A stretch of DNA of 41,461 bases from the NCBI GenBank assembly GCA_013003215.1, contig JABDKD010000027.1:1-41461 (forward strand). The letters are read 5' to 3'. The notes under the pieces were generated by a model, which did not search any database, was not told the origin of the DNA, and saw only the letters and a program-made list of their open reading frames with translations. Below, piece after piece: positions 32,239-39,745 of the stretch (position 1 is its first letter; each line of letters begins with the position of its first letter). The position numbers and the translations under genes are program-made. The DNA comes from Pyrinomonadaceae bacterium. GTDB lineage: Bacteria; Acidobacteriota; Blastocatellia; Pyrinomonadales; Pyrinomonadaceae.

Positions 32239-33150
32239 ATGAAAATATTTATTGTATTAGGTTTTTGCTTCTCCATCCTTTTGTCGGCATCCGCAATAAA
32301 AGATGAGCCAACAGGCGTGATCACTTTTACCTCAAAAAGGGACGGCAATTTTGAAATTTATGTGATGGACGCTGATGGTTCGAATCAGAGGAATATCACC
32401 AACAACAAGGCTTCGGATTTTAGTTCGAGCTGGTCGCCCGACGGAAAACGCCTGATTTTTGTTTCGGACAGAGACGGGAACAATGAGATCTATTCGATGA
32501 AAGCCGATGGAACGGATCTCATAAATCTATCGAACTCGGAAAGCAGAGAACAGGCACCAAGTTATTCCCCCGATGGCAAGCAGATCATATTTGTTTCTGA
32601 CCGTGACGACAAGAATCGTGAGATTTATGTGATGAATGCTGATGGTTCGAACGTAAGGCGCCTGACTAACAACGAACTTTATGAGGAAACGCCGGTATGG
32701 TCCCCTGACGGCAGGCTTGTTTCGTTTACCAGGCAAATCGTAACTGAGGCCAATGGCGAAACTGTTAAAAACGGGGAGATCTTTGTAATGTCGCCGGATG
32801 GCAGTGATGCCCGGCGTGTGACAATTAAAGATGGGTTTGATTCAGCGGCGCAATGGTCGCGGGACGGAAAGAAGATAGCGTTTCACGGTTTTGTTGGAGA
32901 TGGATTTGATATTTTTGTTGTCAACCCGGATGGAAAGGATCTTAAAAACATAACAAATGATGAATCTGCTGACTTTCAGCCTGGATGGTCCCCGGATGGA
33001 AAATGGATAGTTTACTGCACCGGATCAAAAGACGAATACGATATTTGGTTGATCAAACCAGACGGTTCGTCGCGCCGCCGTCTCACCACCGCCGCAGATC
33101 GTGACCAAAACCCTGCCTGGTCGCCGGTTGTCTCGCTGGTAACCAGGTAA
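32239..33150 (+). CDS. TolB-like WD40-type beta-propeller protein, exported
   Basis: 303 aa. N-terminal signal peptide (MKIFIVLGFCFSILLSASA), then six or seven TolB-type repeats: ITFTSKRDGNFEIYVMDADGSNQRNITNN, SSWSPDGKRLIFVSDRDGNNEIYSMKADGT, and so on, each with the SPDG-k-i-FvSdRdG-ExY-m-ADG signature. Likely periplasmic, interacting with other proteins; it lacks the N-terminal TolB domain, so not TolB proper. It ends at the second copy of the 18-bp repeat. Confidence 0.9.
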   Translation: MKIFIVLGFCFSILLSASAIKDEPTGVITFTSKRDGNFEIYVMDADGSNQRNITNNKASDFSSSWSPDGKRLIFVSDRDGNNEIYSMKADGTDLINLSNSESREQAPSYSPDGKQIIFVSDRDDKNREIYVMNADGSNVRRLTNNELYEETPVWSPDGRLVSFTRQIVTEANGETVKNGEIFVMSPDGSDARRVTIKDGFDSAAQWSRDGKKIAFHGFVGDGFDIFVVNPDGKDLKNITNDESADFQPGWSPDGKWIVYCTGSKDEYDIWLIKPDGSSRRRLTTAADRDQNPAWSPVVSLVTR

Positions 33151-33163
33151 CTTTTTTCCAATA
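33146..33163 (+). repeat. 18-bp repeat spanning a stop codon, copy 2
   Basis: Identical to 32128-32145 and in the same position relative to the stop codon, about 1 kb downstream. Confidence 0.85.
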
Positions 33164-33198
33164 CCCAAAATGGCGAATTGATTAGACTCGGTTTCACT

Positions 33199-33600
33199 AT
33201 GGAAAATGTGAATCATATAGCCGTATTCGTTTGTGCAGTGATGAGCCTTGTAATCGGTGGGCTCTGGTGGTCACCTCTTCTATTTGCGAAGGCGTGGCAG
33301 AAGGAGGCAGGATTGTCCGACGATGATCTTAAGAAGGCGAATCCTGCCAAGAACTTTGGAATATCGTTTTTACTTGCGTGGGTGATCTCTTACAACCTTG
33401 CCTTTTTCCTCTCTGATCCTGCTACTGACTGGAAGTGGGGGTTGACCGCCGGGTTGCTTGCAGGGGTCGGCTGGGCGGTGACGTCTTACCTGATCATTTC
33501 ATTGTTCGAAATGAGGTCATTCAAACACATGATGATCAATGCCGGGTATCTGACGGTCTATTTTGGTTTGATCGGTTTGATTCTAGGGGCCTGGAGATAA
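33199..33600 (+). CDS. DUF1761 family membrane protein
   Basis: 133 aa from ATG at 33199 (an upstream ATG at 33178 is also in frame). Four transmembrane helices: HIAVFVCAVMSLVIGGLWWSPLLF, FGISFLLAWVISYNLAFFL, WGLTAGLLAGVGWAVTSYLIISLF, MINAGYLTVYFGLIGLILGAW. The GxLWWSPxLFxxxW motif after helix 1 and the ELR-like MRSFKHMMINAGY are typical. Function unknown. Confidence 0.87.
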   Translation: MENVNHIAVFVCAVMSLVIGGLWWSPLLFAKAWQKEAGLSDDDLKKANPAKNFGISFLLAWVISYNLAFFLSDPATDWKWGLTAGLLAGVGWAVTSYLIISLFEMRSFKHMMINAGYLTVYFGLIGLILGAWR

Positions 33601-33686
33601 TCGAACGTTGCTTTCTGTGCTAAAACTTGGTGCTTGCCTGTGTTATTCTTTACGCGAATTTCACATTTTAGTTTAGGAGAATTTTA

Positions 33687-34022
33687 ATGGCAGGTAAGTT
33701 TGAGGTATTGAAGTCGAAGAACGGAAAATTCCGGTTCAATTTGAAAGCGGGAAATAACCAGATAATCATTTCAAGCCAACTTTACGAAAAACGAATTTCG
33801 GTGACAAACGGCATCAAGTCAGTGAAGAACCACTGCGGCGATGACAAGTGTTTCGAGCGCAAAGTTGCAAAGAATGGAAAACCGTACTTTGTCTTGAAAG
33901 CAAAAAACGGAAAGACGATCGGCAAGAGCCAGCAATACGCTAGCAATTCGACGATGAATAAAGGTATCCGTGCTATCAGGAATGCTGCACCGGATGCTGA
34001 AGTAGTTGATCTGACCAAATAA
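33687..34022 (+). CDS. DUF1508 (YegP-like) protein, two repeats
   Basis: 111 aa consisting of two copies of a beta-beta-beta-alpha repeat: KFEVLKSKNGKFRFNLKAGNNQIIISSQLYEKRISVTNGIKSVKNH and RKVAKNGKPYFVLKAKNGKTIGKSQQYASNSTMNKGIRAIRNAAP. Strongly basic, cytoplasmic, function unknown. AGGAGAA precedes the ATG. It is followed by a large hairpin (34044-34100). Confidence 0.92.
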   Translation: MAGKFEVLKSKNGKFRFNLKAGNNQIIISSQLYEKRISVTNGIKSVKNHCGDDKCFERKVAKNGKPYFVLKAKNGKTIGKSQQYASNSTMNKGIRAIRNAAPDAEVVDLTK

Positions 34023-34043
34023 GCCCTAAGGCTTCCCCCTATT

Positions 34044-34100
34044 CACGAATAAGTTTTAGTCCGAAAGCGGTTTCTAAAGAGGCCGCTTCGGGTATTCGTG
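34044..34100. other. Long imperfect hairpin after the DUF1508 gene
   Basis: Outer arms CACGAATA (34044-34051) and TATTCGTG (34093-34100), inner arms CCGAAAGCGG (34061-34070) and CCGCTTCGGG (34083-34092). A smaller hairpin AAGCC-CTAA-GGCTT (34021-34034) starts at the last two bases of the stop codon. No T-run follows, so it is not a classical terminator; could be an RNA stabiliser or bidirectional attenuator. Confidence 0.6.
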
Positions 34101-34171
34101 TGTCCAATTTTATTGATCTGGGGGCGACATGTGGAGTATGGTTAGCCAAAAACCGACTTGGAGGTGGGAGT

Positions 34172-34603
34172 ATGTCAGATCAAGCGTCTGCAAAGAAGCA
34201 GGAAATGCCAAAACACGGTCAGATTTGCTGGACGGAGGTTGCGGCGAAGAATCTCGATGAAGCCGACAGGTTTTACACCGAGTTGTTTGGCTGGAAGATC
34301 CGGTCGGATAAAGGCCAGGACTTCGAATACAGGCACTTCGACGACGGACACGGACACGATGTCGGCGGGATTTACGAACTGACACCTGAGATGACACAGG
34401 GACATGATGTGCCGCCTCATTTTATGACCTATATCGCGGTAAACGATGTGGACGAAACGGTCCGTCTCGCGAAAGAGAAGGGAGCTACGGTTCACAGGGA
34501 GCCAATGGACATTCCCGATACCGGCCGGATGGCGGTCATAGCAGATCCGCAGGGAGCAGTGTTCGCTGTGATCACACTAAAAGAGCAAATGTATGCTGAG
34601 TAA
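34172..34603 (+). CDS. VOC family protein (glyoxalase-like)
   Basis: 143 aa from ATG at 34172, which has a strong GGAGG upstream; the frame is open from 34100. KHGQICWTEVAAKNLDEADRFYTELFGWKIRSD opens the VOC domain; FMTYIAVNDVDETVRLAKEKGATVHREPMDIPDTGRMAVIADPQGAVFAVI closes it. Single-domain of the group with GQICWxE/L start. Substrate unknown. Its 3' end overlaps the next VOC gene by 11 bp. Confidence 0.9.
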   Translation: MSDQASAKKQEMPKHGQICWTEVAAKNLDEADRFYTELFGWKIRSDKGQDFEYRHFDDGHGHDVGGIYELTPEMTQGHDVPPHFMTYIAVNDVDETVRLAKEKGATVHREPMDIPDTGRMAVIADPQGAVFAVITLKEQMYAE

Positions 34604-34973
34604 CGCCACAGCGATCTGCCTCGTGGCGACGATCGACGGTTCAAAGGCGAGGCCATTTTACGAGGAGACACTTGGACTCAAATGTCTAACGGAAGATGAA
34701 TTTGCGATCGTTTTCGAATTGAAGGACACGGTGTTGCGTGTTCAGAAAGTTCCGGAGTTCACACCGCATGAGTTCACTTCACATGGTTGGCGGGTCGAGG
34801 ACATCGAATCCGAGATCAACGAACTTAACTCAAGGGGTGTAGAATTCGTGCGCTTTCGATGCTTTGAGCAAGACGGGTTGGGAATCTGGGACACTCCCGG
34901 AGCACGCATCGCATGGTTCCGGGATCCGGACGGGAATTTGCTTTCGCTTTCGGAAGTTAAGTGGGGTAATTGA
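34593..34973 (+). CDS. VOC family protein
   Basis: 126 aa. LSNATAICLVATIDGSKARPFYEETLGLKCLTEDEFAIVFELKDTVLRVQKVPEF ... GLGIWDTPGARIAWFRDPDGNLLSLSEV, a typical VOC half-pair. Overlaps the previous VOC by 11 bp and the following SRPBCC gene by one base (TGATG), so the three form a translationally coupled cassette. Confidence 0.9.
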   Translation: MLSNATAICLVATIDGSKARPFYEETLGLKCLTEDEFAIVFELKDTVLRVQKVPEFTPHEFTSHGWRVEDIESEINELNSRGVEFVRFRCFEQDGLGIWDTPGARIAWFRDPDGNLLSLSEVKWGN

Positions 34974-35413
34974 TGAAATATACAGTTGATGTTGTTATCA
35001 ACAAACCGGTCGATGAGGTTCTCAAAGATTTTGATGATCCGGACAACCTGACGGAATGGTTGGAGGGACTTGAGTCCTTCGAACACCTTGAGGGTATTAA
35101 GGGTGAAGTCGGGGCCAAAGCGAAGTTCGTATTTGATATGGGAAAGCGAAGGGTCGAGATGATCGAGACCATAACGGCCAAGGAGCTTCCGCATAAATTT
35201 GACGGCACATACGAAGCCGACGGAGTATTCAACCGGGTCTGGAATAGATTCGAGACCGATGGAAACGATCAGACCCGCTGGACGCAGACCTGCGAATTTG
35301 AGTTTACAAATCTGATGATGAAGATAATGGGTTTCTTTATGCCCTTCGCTTTCAAAAAGCAGACTCGGACACAAATGGAAGCCTTCAAGAAGTTCTCTGA
35401 AGGACAAGGTTAG
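34973..35413 (+). CDS. SRPBCC/START-domain protein
   Basis: 146 aa. MKYTVDVVINKPVDEVLKDFDDPDNLTEWLEGLESFEHLEG is a typical SRPBCC start; ... DQTRWTQTCEFEFTNLMMKIMGFFMPFAFKKQTRTQMEAFKKF ends it. No signal peptide. GTGGGG precedes the ATG, which overlaps the VOC stop by one base. Third gene of the VOC-VOC-SRPBCC cassette. Confidence 0.88.
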   Translation: MKYTVDVVINKPVDEVLKDFDDPDNLTEWLEGLESFEHLEGIKGEVGAKAKFVFDMGKRRVEMIETITAKELPHKFDGTYEADGVFNRVWNRFETDGNDQTRWTQTCEFEFTNLMMKIMGFFMPFAFKKQTRTQMEAFKKFSEGQG

Positions 35414-35480
35414 TGGGAAGTGTACGGTGGACCGTGGTCAGTTAGGGGCTCAGTTGGAAGAGAACGAATAGTATCCTTCC

Positions 35481-35523
35481 GACCACAGACCACAGACCAC
35501 AGACCACAGACCACAGACCACAG
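35481..35523. repeat. Heptamer array GACCACA, about six units
   Basis: Near-perfect tandem GACCACA from 35481, ending 11 bp before the true ATG of the next VOC gene. A weak reverse-complement partner (GGTGGAC, CGTGGTC) lies about 50 bp to the left. An ORF that starts at 35420 translates the array into Pro-Gln-Thr-Thr-Asp-His-Arg repeats, which is an artefact. Confidence 0.9.
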
Positions 35524-35533
35524 GGCGAAAGTT

Positions 35534-35956
35534 ATGCAATCAGAAACAAAAAAGATCAGTCATATTCCTAACGGTTTCACGGCCGTAACTCCCTATTTCC
35601 AAGTTGCTGATGGGGAGCGATTCCTTCAGTTTTTGAAAGATGCTTTTGGGTGTGACGATCCGGATGTTCATCGCGAAGACGGTACCATAAGACATTTTGC
35701 AGTAAAGGTTTACGGAGCAATGATTGAGGGTAGCCAGGTTGCGCTGGACGGAGAGTATCCGCCAAATACACTCGCCATTCATCTATATGTCAAAGATTCG
35801 GATGAGGTTTACGCTAAGTCGATTGCTGCGGGTGGCGAGTCGATACATGAAGTAGCCGATATGCCGTATGGTGAACGATCGGGTGCGGTGAAAGACCCCT
35901 GCGGTAATCATTGGTACATCGCTACCCAGAAGGTCGATATGTACCCAGAACATTGA
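35534..35956 (+). CDS. VOC family protein (PhnB-like)
   Basis: 140 aa from ATG at 35534. KKISHIPNGFTAVTPYFQVADGERFLQFLKDAFG ... HLYVKDSDEVYAKSIAAGGESIHEVADMPYGERSGAVKDPCGNHWYIATQ matches the PhnB-type VOC subgroup. The start at 35420 would add 38 residues encoded by repeats and is rejected. The last residues Pro-Glu-His and the stop lie inside a following heptamer array (GAACATT). Confidence 0.9.
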   Translation: MQSETKKISHIPNGFTAVTPYFQVADGERFLQFLKDAFGCDDPDVHREDGTIRHFAVKVYGAMIEGSQVALDGEYPPNTLAIHLYVKDSDEVYAKSIAAGGESIHEVADMPYGERSGAVKDPCGNHWYIATQKVDMYPEH

Positions 35957-36074
35957 ACATTGAACATTGACCAAGGGAATACGGATCAAGAAACTCTGAC
36001 CGTTGAGAGGTAAGAAGAAAAACTCTTTCGCCAAATTAATGTAGACTCAATGGTCAATGGTCAATGTTCATTGA
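35948..36074. repeat. Heptamer inverted arms between convergent VOC genes
   Basis: Left arm (about 35948-35976): GAACATT three times, then GACCAAG. Right arm (about 36048-36074): GGTCAAT, GGTCAAT, GTTCATT, the reverse complement. The centre is about 72 bp. The left arm supplies the stop codon of the plus-strand gene; the right arm ends 3 bp before the stop of the minus-strand gene. Confidence 0.9.
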
Positions 36075-36076
36075 AA

Positions 36077-36760
36077 CTAGTCATTAAAAATAAAGAAGCC
36101 AAGACCGGCGGGGTCGTTGATGATTACATTATCGACGATCCCTTCTTCATTGAAATGTGTTATCTCTTCCGTAATCGGAATCTCTGCATCGCGGAGTTTC
36201 GCGATGTTTTCCACATTCTTGCCGCTGTTGAAAAACGTCAGTCCGGGATTAAAGAAAAGATGAGGACAGGTGTTGGCAGCCATGATGGATACATCTATGT
36301 CCCCGCCATTTGAATAGACTGCCCATCCTTCCGAGATATCGCCCATTCCTTTTTCAAATCCAAGTGCTTCCCAAAACTCCACAGTCTGAGGGATGACCGT
36401 CGTCTCCAGGCTCACGCCTGCAAATCCGCCGGTGATTCCGAATGATTCATCGCCCGACTCAAAGTCGAACGGGCGTAAATCGAGCACTACTCGGATGCCG
36501 TTGGGATCGGAAGTAAAGAAACCCGTCTCGGTCTCGATTACAACAGTTAATTCCCCAAGTTTTTCGGCGATGCTTTTTGCGTCATCCGTGAAGATCTTCA
36601 ACCCCGGGCGCGTGAAACGGTCAGGGTTGATTTCTACGATAAACTTTCCATCTGTAAAAAGAGTCGGGTTCTCGGCGGAAAGCTCCTTGTACCCAAGGCG
36701 TTTATAAAAGTCTCTGCTTTTTTTGAGGTCGGGGGTCGGTGTTTGGATTATTGTTTTCAT
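36077..36760 (-). CDS. Two-domain VOC family protein
   Basis: 227 aa from ATG at 36760. Two VOC halves: KTIIQTPTPDLKKSRDFYKRLGYKEL ... IVEINPDRFTRPGLKIF and FAGVSLETTVIPQTVEFWEALGFEKG ... CPHLFFNPGLTFFNSGKNVENIAKLRDAEIPITEEITHFNEEGIVDNVIINDPAGLGFFIF. It ends close to the heptamer arm. A frame beginning at 36787 would add nine residues (MVNGQWKHP) encoded by the CCATTGA array and is rejected. Confidence 0.87.
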   Translation of the reverse strand: MKTIIQTPTPDLKKSRDFYKRLGYKELSAENPTLFTDGKFIVEINPDRFTRPGLKIFTDDAKSIAEKLGELTVVIETETGFFTSDPNGIRVVLDLRPFDFESGDESFGITGGFAGVSLETTVIPQTVEFWEALGFEKGMGDISEGWAVYSNGGDIDVSIMAANTCPHLFFNPGLTFFNSGKNVENIAKLRDAEIPITEEITHFNEEGIVDNVIINDPAGLGFFIFND

Positions 36761-36769
36761 AGGATGTTT

Positions 36770-36846
36770 CCATTGACCATTGACCATTGACCATTGACCA
36801 GGACAACCTTGTCTTCAGTCTTCAGTCTTCAGTCTTCAGTCTTCAG
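36770..36846. repeat. Two adjacent heptamer arrays, CCATTGA and TCTTCAG
   Basis: CCATTGA about 4.4 times (36770-36800), then a 10-bp spacer and TCTTCAG five times (36812-36846). Two different units side by side. The second array encodes, on the minus strand, the last residues and stop codon of the MmcQ/YjbR gene. Confidence 0.93.
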
Positions 36847-37182
36847 TTCGTCTCTTACCTTCTTGGGCAATTTCTCGTAGACGAGTTCATAGGCCTTTTC
36901 AATTAACTCTTTGAACTCGCCGTCTTCCAATGCGTCAAGCCGTTCAAGCCCGATCCAGTGATATCGGGCAACATAAGGCGCAGGACCTATCCCGTTGCGT
37001 TCGATGAGCTCGGCGAATTTTTCGGGCGTACACTTTAACGACCCGACCGTCTTGCCGGGTTCCAGCCCTACAACCGTAAACATCTTTTTCCCAACACAGA
37101 AGCATAGGTCCTTGCCCCACTTCACGTCCTCAGTCGCGTGGGGCATCGAAAGACAGAATTCTCTGATCTCTTCGATATTCAT
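36829..37182 (-). CDS. MmcQ/YjbR family protein
   Basis: 117 aa from ATG at 37182. MNIEEIREFCLSMPHATEDVKWGKDLCFCVGKKMFTVV and PYVARYHWIGLERLDALEDGEFKELIEKAYELVYEKLPKK match the family (CyaY-like fold, DNA-binding proposed). The C-terminal DELKTED and stop lie in the TCTTCAG array. An upstream frame from 37245 translates a heptamer arm and is rejected. Confidence 0.9.
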   Translation of the reverse strand: MNIEEIREFCLSMPHATEDVKWGKDLCFCVGKKMFTVVGLEPGKTVGSLKCTPEKFAELIERNGIGPAPYVARYHWIGLERLDALEDGEFKELIEKAYELVYEKLPKKVRDELKTED

Positions 37183-37184
37183 AG

Positions 37185-37284
37185 AAGTAGTGAATAGTAA
37201 ATAGTGAATCGTGTATAGAAAAGAACCAGTCGTCGCGTTCAACAATCTATTGACTATTTACGATTGACTATTCACTAATCACCG
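37185..37284. repeat. Heptamer inverted arms between MmcQ and GyrI-like genes
   Basis: Left arm (about 37185-37219): AGTGAAT, AGTAAAT, AGTGAAT, CGTGTAT. Right arm (about 37242-37284): CTATTGA, CTATTTA, CGATTGA, CTATTCA, the reverse-complement type. The centre is about 22 bp. It starts 3 bp before the MmcQ start codon and ends about 5 bp from the next stop. Confidence 0.85.
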
Positions 37285-37289
37285 TCCAA

Positions 37290-37805
37290 TTACTTAATAG
37301 CAACAAAAGTCTGAAGCTTTGCGTTCTCCGGGTTTGCGGCTCCTTCTCCATAAACGTCAAAATCGGCTGTGAAAGTCCGTTCAAGATCATCCATCTGGTA
37401 GATCTTCATCCAGGTTTCCATCACTGCGTCAGGAATCTTTCCCGCCACATCAAAAACAGCGTACTTGCCGCCCTTGATATCAATGGCCTGCATTCTGTCA
37501 GGAATCCTGTCGAGCGAGTCGACTCGGCAACCAAGAAAACACGTATAGGGCTTTGTATGATCACCTTCGTAATTGGTGTAAATATTGTAAGTATCAGTTG
37601 ACGATTTGTTACGGATCTTTGCTGCGATCCCTTCCCTGAACCAGCGTTGCCAAAGTCCCCCTATCAAATCGGCCGCGTTTGACATATCCACTCGCACGGC
37701 AATGCCCACAACCATGAAATCCTCGACCTCTTCTACCTGAAATTCCATCCTGCGAGAGTATGAGATTTGGTCAACGCTGGCAAGGTATTTAGTAGGAATC
37801 GTCAT
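37290..37805 (-). CDS. GyrI-like / AraC effector-binding domain protein
   Basis: 171 aa. MEFQVEEVEDFMVVGIAVRVDMSNAADLIGGLWQRWF ... TYNIYTNYEGDHTKPYTCFLGCRVDSLDRIPDRMQAIDIKGGKYAVFDVAG is a stand-alone effector-binding (SOUL/GyrI-like) domain; family members bind small cationic or hydrophobic ligands. No HTH. The ATG at 37805 overlaps the glycosyltransferase stop by 17 bp; the domain begins at a second ATG at 37748, so the true start is uncertain. Confidence 0.85.
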   Translation of the reverse strand: MTIPTKYLASVDQISYSRRMEFQVEEVEDFMVVGIAVRVDMSNAADLIGGLWQRWFREGIAAKIRNKSSTDTYNIYTNYEGDHTKPYTCFLGCRVDSLDRIPDRMQAIDIKGGKYAVFDVAGKIPDAVMETWMKIYQMDDLERTFTADFDVYGEGAANPENAKLQTFVAIK

Positions 37806-39075
37806 TTTGAACTTTTTCGATTACACTGACCGCCCTCGCGATACCGTCTTCACTGCTGATGAGATCACCTATTCCCTTAGCGCGATCTTCAACAGATTCA
37901 TCCTCGGTAACAAGTTTGATGGCTTTAGTGAGTTTTTCAGCAGTCAGTTTTCTCTGAGGAATCGGCTTGCTCCCAACACCAAGTTCATACACCCGGTTTC
38001 CCCAGAAACCCTGATCTCCAAAAAACGGGCAGATGATCGTCGGTTTTCCTGCGCGCAATCCAGCTGCAGTTGTCCCGGCACCGCCGTGATGCACCACGGC
38101 CGCAACCCTTGGAAACAACCATTCATGAGGAGCCTGGTCGATCTTTAAGATCGAATCCGGAAGATCGCTGGCCTTTAGCCCGCCCCAACCGGTCGCGACA
38201 ATTCCCCGTACGTTCGCAGCTTTCAGGGCCTCGATTACTGCAGCCGTAACCTTCTCGGGTTTTCGCCCGGACATCGAACCGAATCCGACATAGACGGGCG
38301 GATCGCCTTCTTCCAGGAAATCTACCAGTTCTTTCGACGGCTCTGTTTCATCCTTTAAGAACCAATATCCCGTGACGTACGCACAATCGGGCCAATCGCT
38401 TGGACGTGGAACAACGTGCTCACTAAAACAATGAAGCACGGGCAAAGGCGTACCATCCGCGGCGTGATGAAGACCGCCAAACCTGCGTCGCTTGGGCAGC
38501 CCGAGCGTCTCCGTTCTGAATTTATTCACAAAACCCGAGTAGAGACCCATGAACAAACGCACGAGACCATATGAAGATCGATTCAAAGGTCCAACATTTG
38601 GGAATCCGAGAGTCGGCATTTCACTCGAGGGAACGAGCTGTGGAAAAGGAATTGCCAACGCACAAGTAACTTTTAGCGCTTCGGCAAGATCTGCGCCAGG
38701 TACCTTCGAGTTGTAGACAATGAAATCGGGTCTGAATCCATCTGCCGCTTCCCAACAGTCCTGCACCAACTCCCTCATGATCGGTTTGATCGTCTTGATG
38801 AGTTTGAAATGGGTCTTGACCGCACCAAAAAGCCCTTTGAGTTCTTCGATTGCCTCTCTGCCCAAATCGTCTGTAAGAAGTTCTACAAGACCGTTGGACA
38901 TTGGGAAGAAGTCCACGCCTTCTCGGGTGACAAATTCTTCAAAAGAAGACGCTGTTGCCAGTAAAACTTCGTGGCCGGCGTCCTTAAGCCCTTTAGCAAG
39001 AGCCAGATAGGGCTGTACATCACCTCGAGAACCGATAGTAAGCACAAGTACCTTCATCGTCAGATTATGTTGCAT
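37789..39075 (-). CDS. GT1-family glycosyltransferase (UDP-sugar:sterol/lipid type)
   Basis: About 428 aa from ATG at 39075 (GGAGAG upstream); ATG at 39057 (MKVLVLTIGSRGDVQPYLALAKGLKDAGHEVLLAT) is also possible. The N-terminal acceptor domain begins with the GSRGDVQPYLALA motif; the C-terminal donor-binding motif is VAAVVHHGGAGTTAAGLRAGKPTIICPFFGDQGFWGNRV, close to sterol 3-beta-glucosyltransferases. Substrate likely a lipid or secondary metabolite, undetermined. The effector-binding gene overlaps its end, so both are co-transcribed. Confidence 0.9.
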   Translation of the reverse strand: MQHNLTMKVLVLTIGSRGDVQPYLALAKGLKDAGHEVLLATASSFEEFVTREGVDFFPMSNGLVELLTDDLGREAIEELKGLFGAVKTHFKLIKTIKPIMRELVQDCWEAADGFRPDFIVYNSKVPGADLAEALKVTCALAIPFPQLVPSSEMPTLGFPNVGPLNRSSYGLVRLFMGLYSGFVNKFRTETLGLPKRRRFGGLHHAADGTPLPVLHCFSEHVVPRPSDWPDCAYVTGYWFLKDETEPSKELVDFLEEGDPPVYVGFGSMSGRKPEKVTAAVIEALKAANVRGIVATGWGGLKASDLPDSILKIDQAPHEWLFPRVAAVVHHGGAGTTAAGLRAGKPTIICPFFGDQGFWGNRVYELGVGSKPIPQRKLTAEKLTKAIKLVTEDESVEDRAKGIGDLISSEDGIARAVSVIEKVQNDDSY

Positions 39076-39104
39076 TTCTCTCCCAAAGTCACAATTGCCT
39101 TCTA

Positions 39105-39143
39105 TAACAATGATTGACAATCTTTGTTATCAGCCGCTACCAT
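39105..39143 (+). promoter_or_regulatory. parDE promoter with overlapping 25-bp operator dyad
   Basis: TTGACA (39114-39119), 18-bp spacer, TACCAT (39138-39143). The -35 is at the centre of a dyad at 39105-39129 with arms TAACAATGATT and AATCTTTGTTA (10 of 11 pair) around GAC. This is the expected arrangement for autorepression by a ParD-type ribbon-helix-helix protein. The dyad also lies upstream of the divergent glycosyltransferase gene. Confidence 0.75.
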
Positions 39144-39164
39144 GCTATTCGAAGGAGAATATAA

Positions 39165-39431
39165 ATGAACGTATCGTTAACACCGGAGCTCGAGGCTATG
39201 GTTCAGGAAAAAGTGAAGTCGGGTGACTACAATTCTGCCTCAGAAGTTGTTCGGGAGGCTCTGCGCCTACTAAAGCAGCACGATGAATACATGCGGATAA
39301 AACGAGAGGAATTGCGATCGGAGATTATGAAAGGTGTATCCGATATAAGGGAAGGTAAATCAACAGTTTATGCTTCCGCTGAAGAATTGGTCGCAGATGT
39401 TATTAAACGGGGAATGGAAAACAGGGAATAG
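39165..39431 (+). CDS. parD: ParD-family antitoxin (ribbon-helix-helix)
   Basis: 88 aa. MNVSLTPELEAMVQEKVKSGDYNSASEVVREALRLLKQHDEYMRIKREELRSEIMKG is the RHH DNA-binding head and helix typical of ParD/CopG antitoxins; the C-terminal part binds the toxin. AAGGAG precedes the ATG; the toxin follows after 5 bp. A good operator dyad is upstream, supporting autoregulation. Confidence 0.93.
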   Translation: MNVSLTPELEAMVQEKVKSGDYNSASEVVREALRLLKQHDEYMRIKREELRSEIMKGVSDIREGKSTVYASAEELVADVIKRGMENRE

Positions 39432-39436
39432 GATTT

Positions 39437-39745
39437 GTGGTCAGCATCGAGATCTCACGGCTCGCGAAGGACGACCTGAACAAGATATGGAAATATTATG
39501 CCGAATTCGACGTGGCCAAGGCCCAGGAATTCATGCTTAGATTTCAAGCAGAGTTGGCACTCTTGGCCAACAATGTTCATCTCGGCCGCAAGGTCGATCA
39601 CTATTTCATCGGCTTGAGAAGACTTGGATTTGAAGACTACTTCGTATTTTATTTTTCAAACAGAGATTTTATAGAGATTTACCGCATCGTTCACCAGTCC
39701 AGGGATATAGAGGGAATGTTTGAGAACCATTTTAGGAAGCTATGA
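39437..39745 (+). CDS. parE: ParE-family toxin (RelE/ParE superfamily)
   Basis: 102 aa from GTG at 39437. VSIEISRLAKDDLNKIWKYYAEFDVAKAQEFMLRFQAELALLANNVHLGRKVDHYFIGLRRLGFEDYFVFYFSNRDFIEIYRIVHQSRDIEGMF fits the ParE fold (LAKDDLxxIWxY start, R-x-H-x-RD end). ParE-type toxins inhibit gyrase; RelE-type catalytic residues are not expected. Its stop overlaps the ATG of the methyltransferase gene by 4 bp. Confidence 0.92.
   Translation: MVSIEISRLAKDDLNKIWKYYAEFDVAKAQEFMLRFQAELALLANNVHLGRKVDHYFIGLRRLGFEDYFVFYFSNRDFIEIYRIVHQSRDIEGMFENHFRKL

Noticed and set aside
34742-35407. Minus-strand ORF of 221 aa
   Set aside because: Antisense to VOC and SRPBCC genes with clear motifs.
35481-35523. Possible CRISPR array
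   Set aside because: Units are 7 bp and contiguous, without spacers of constant size; no cas genes.
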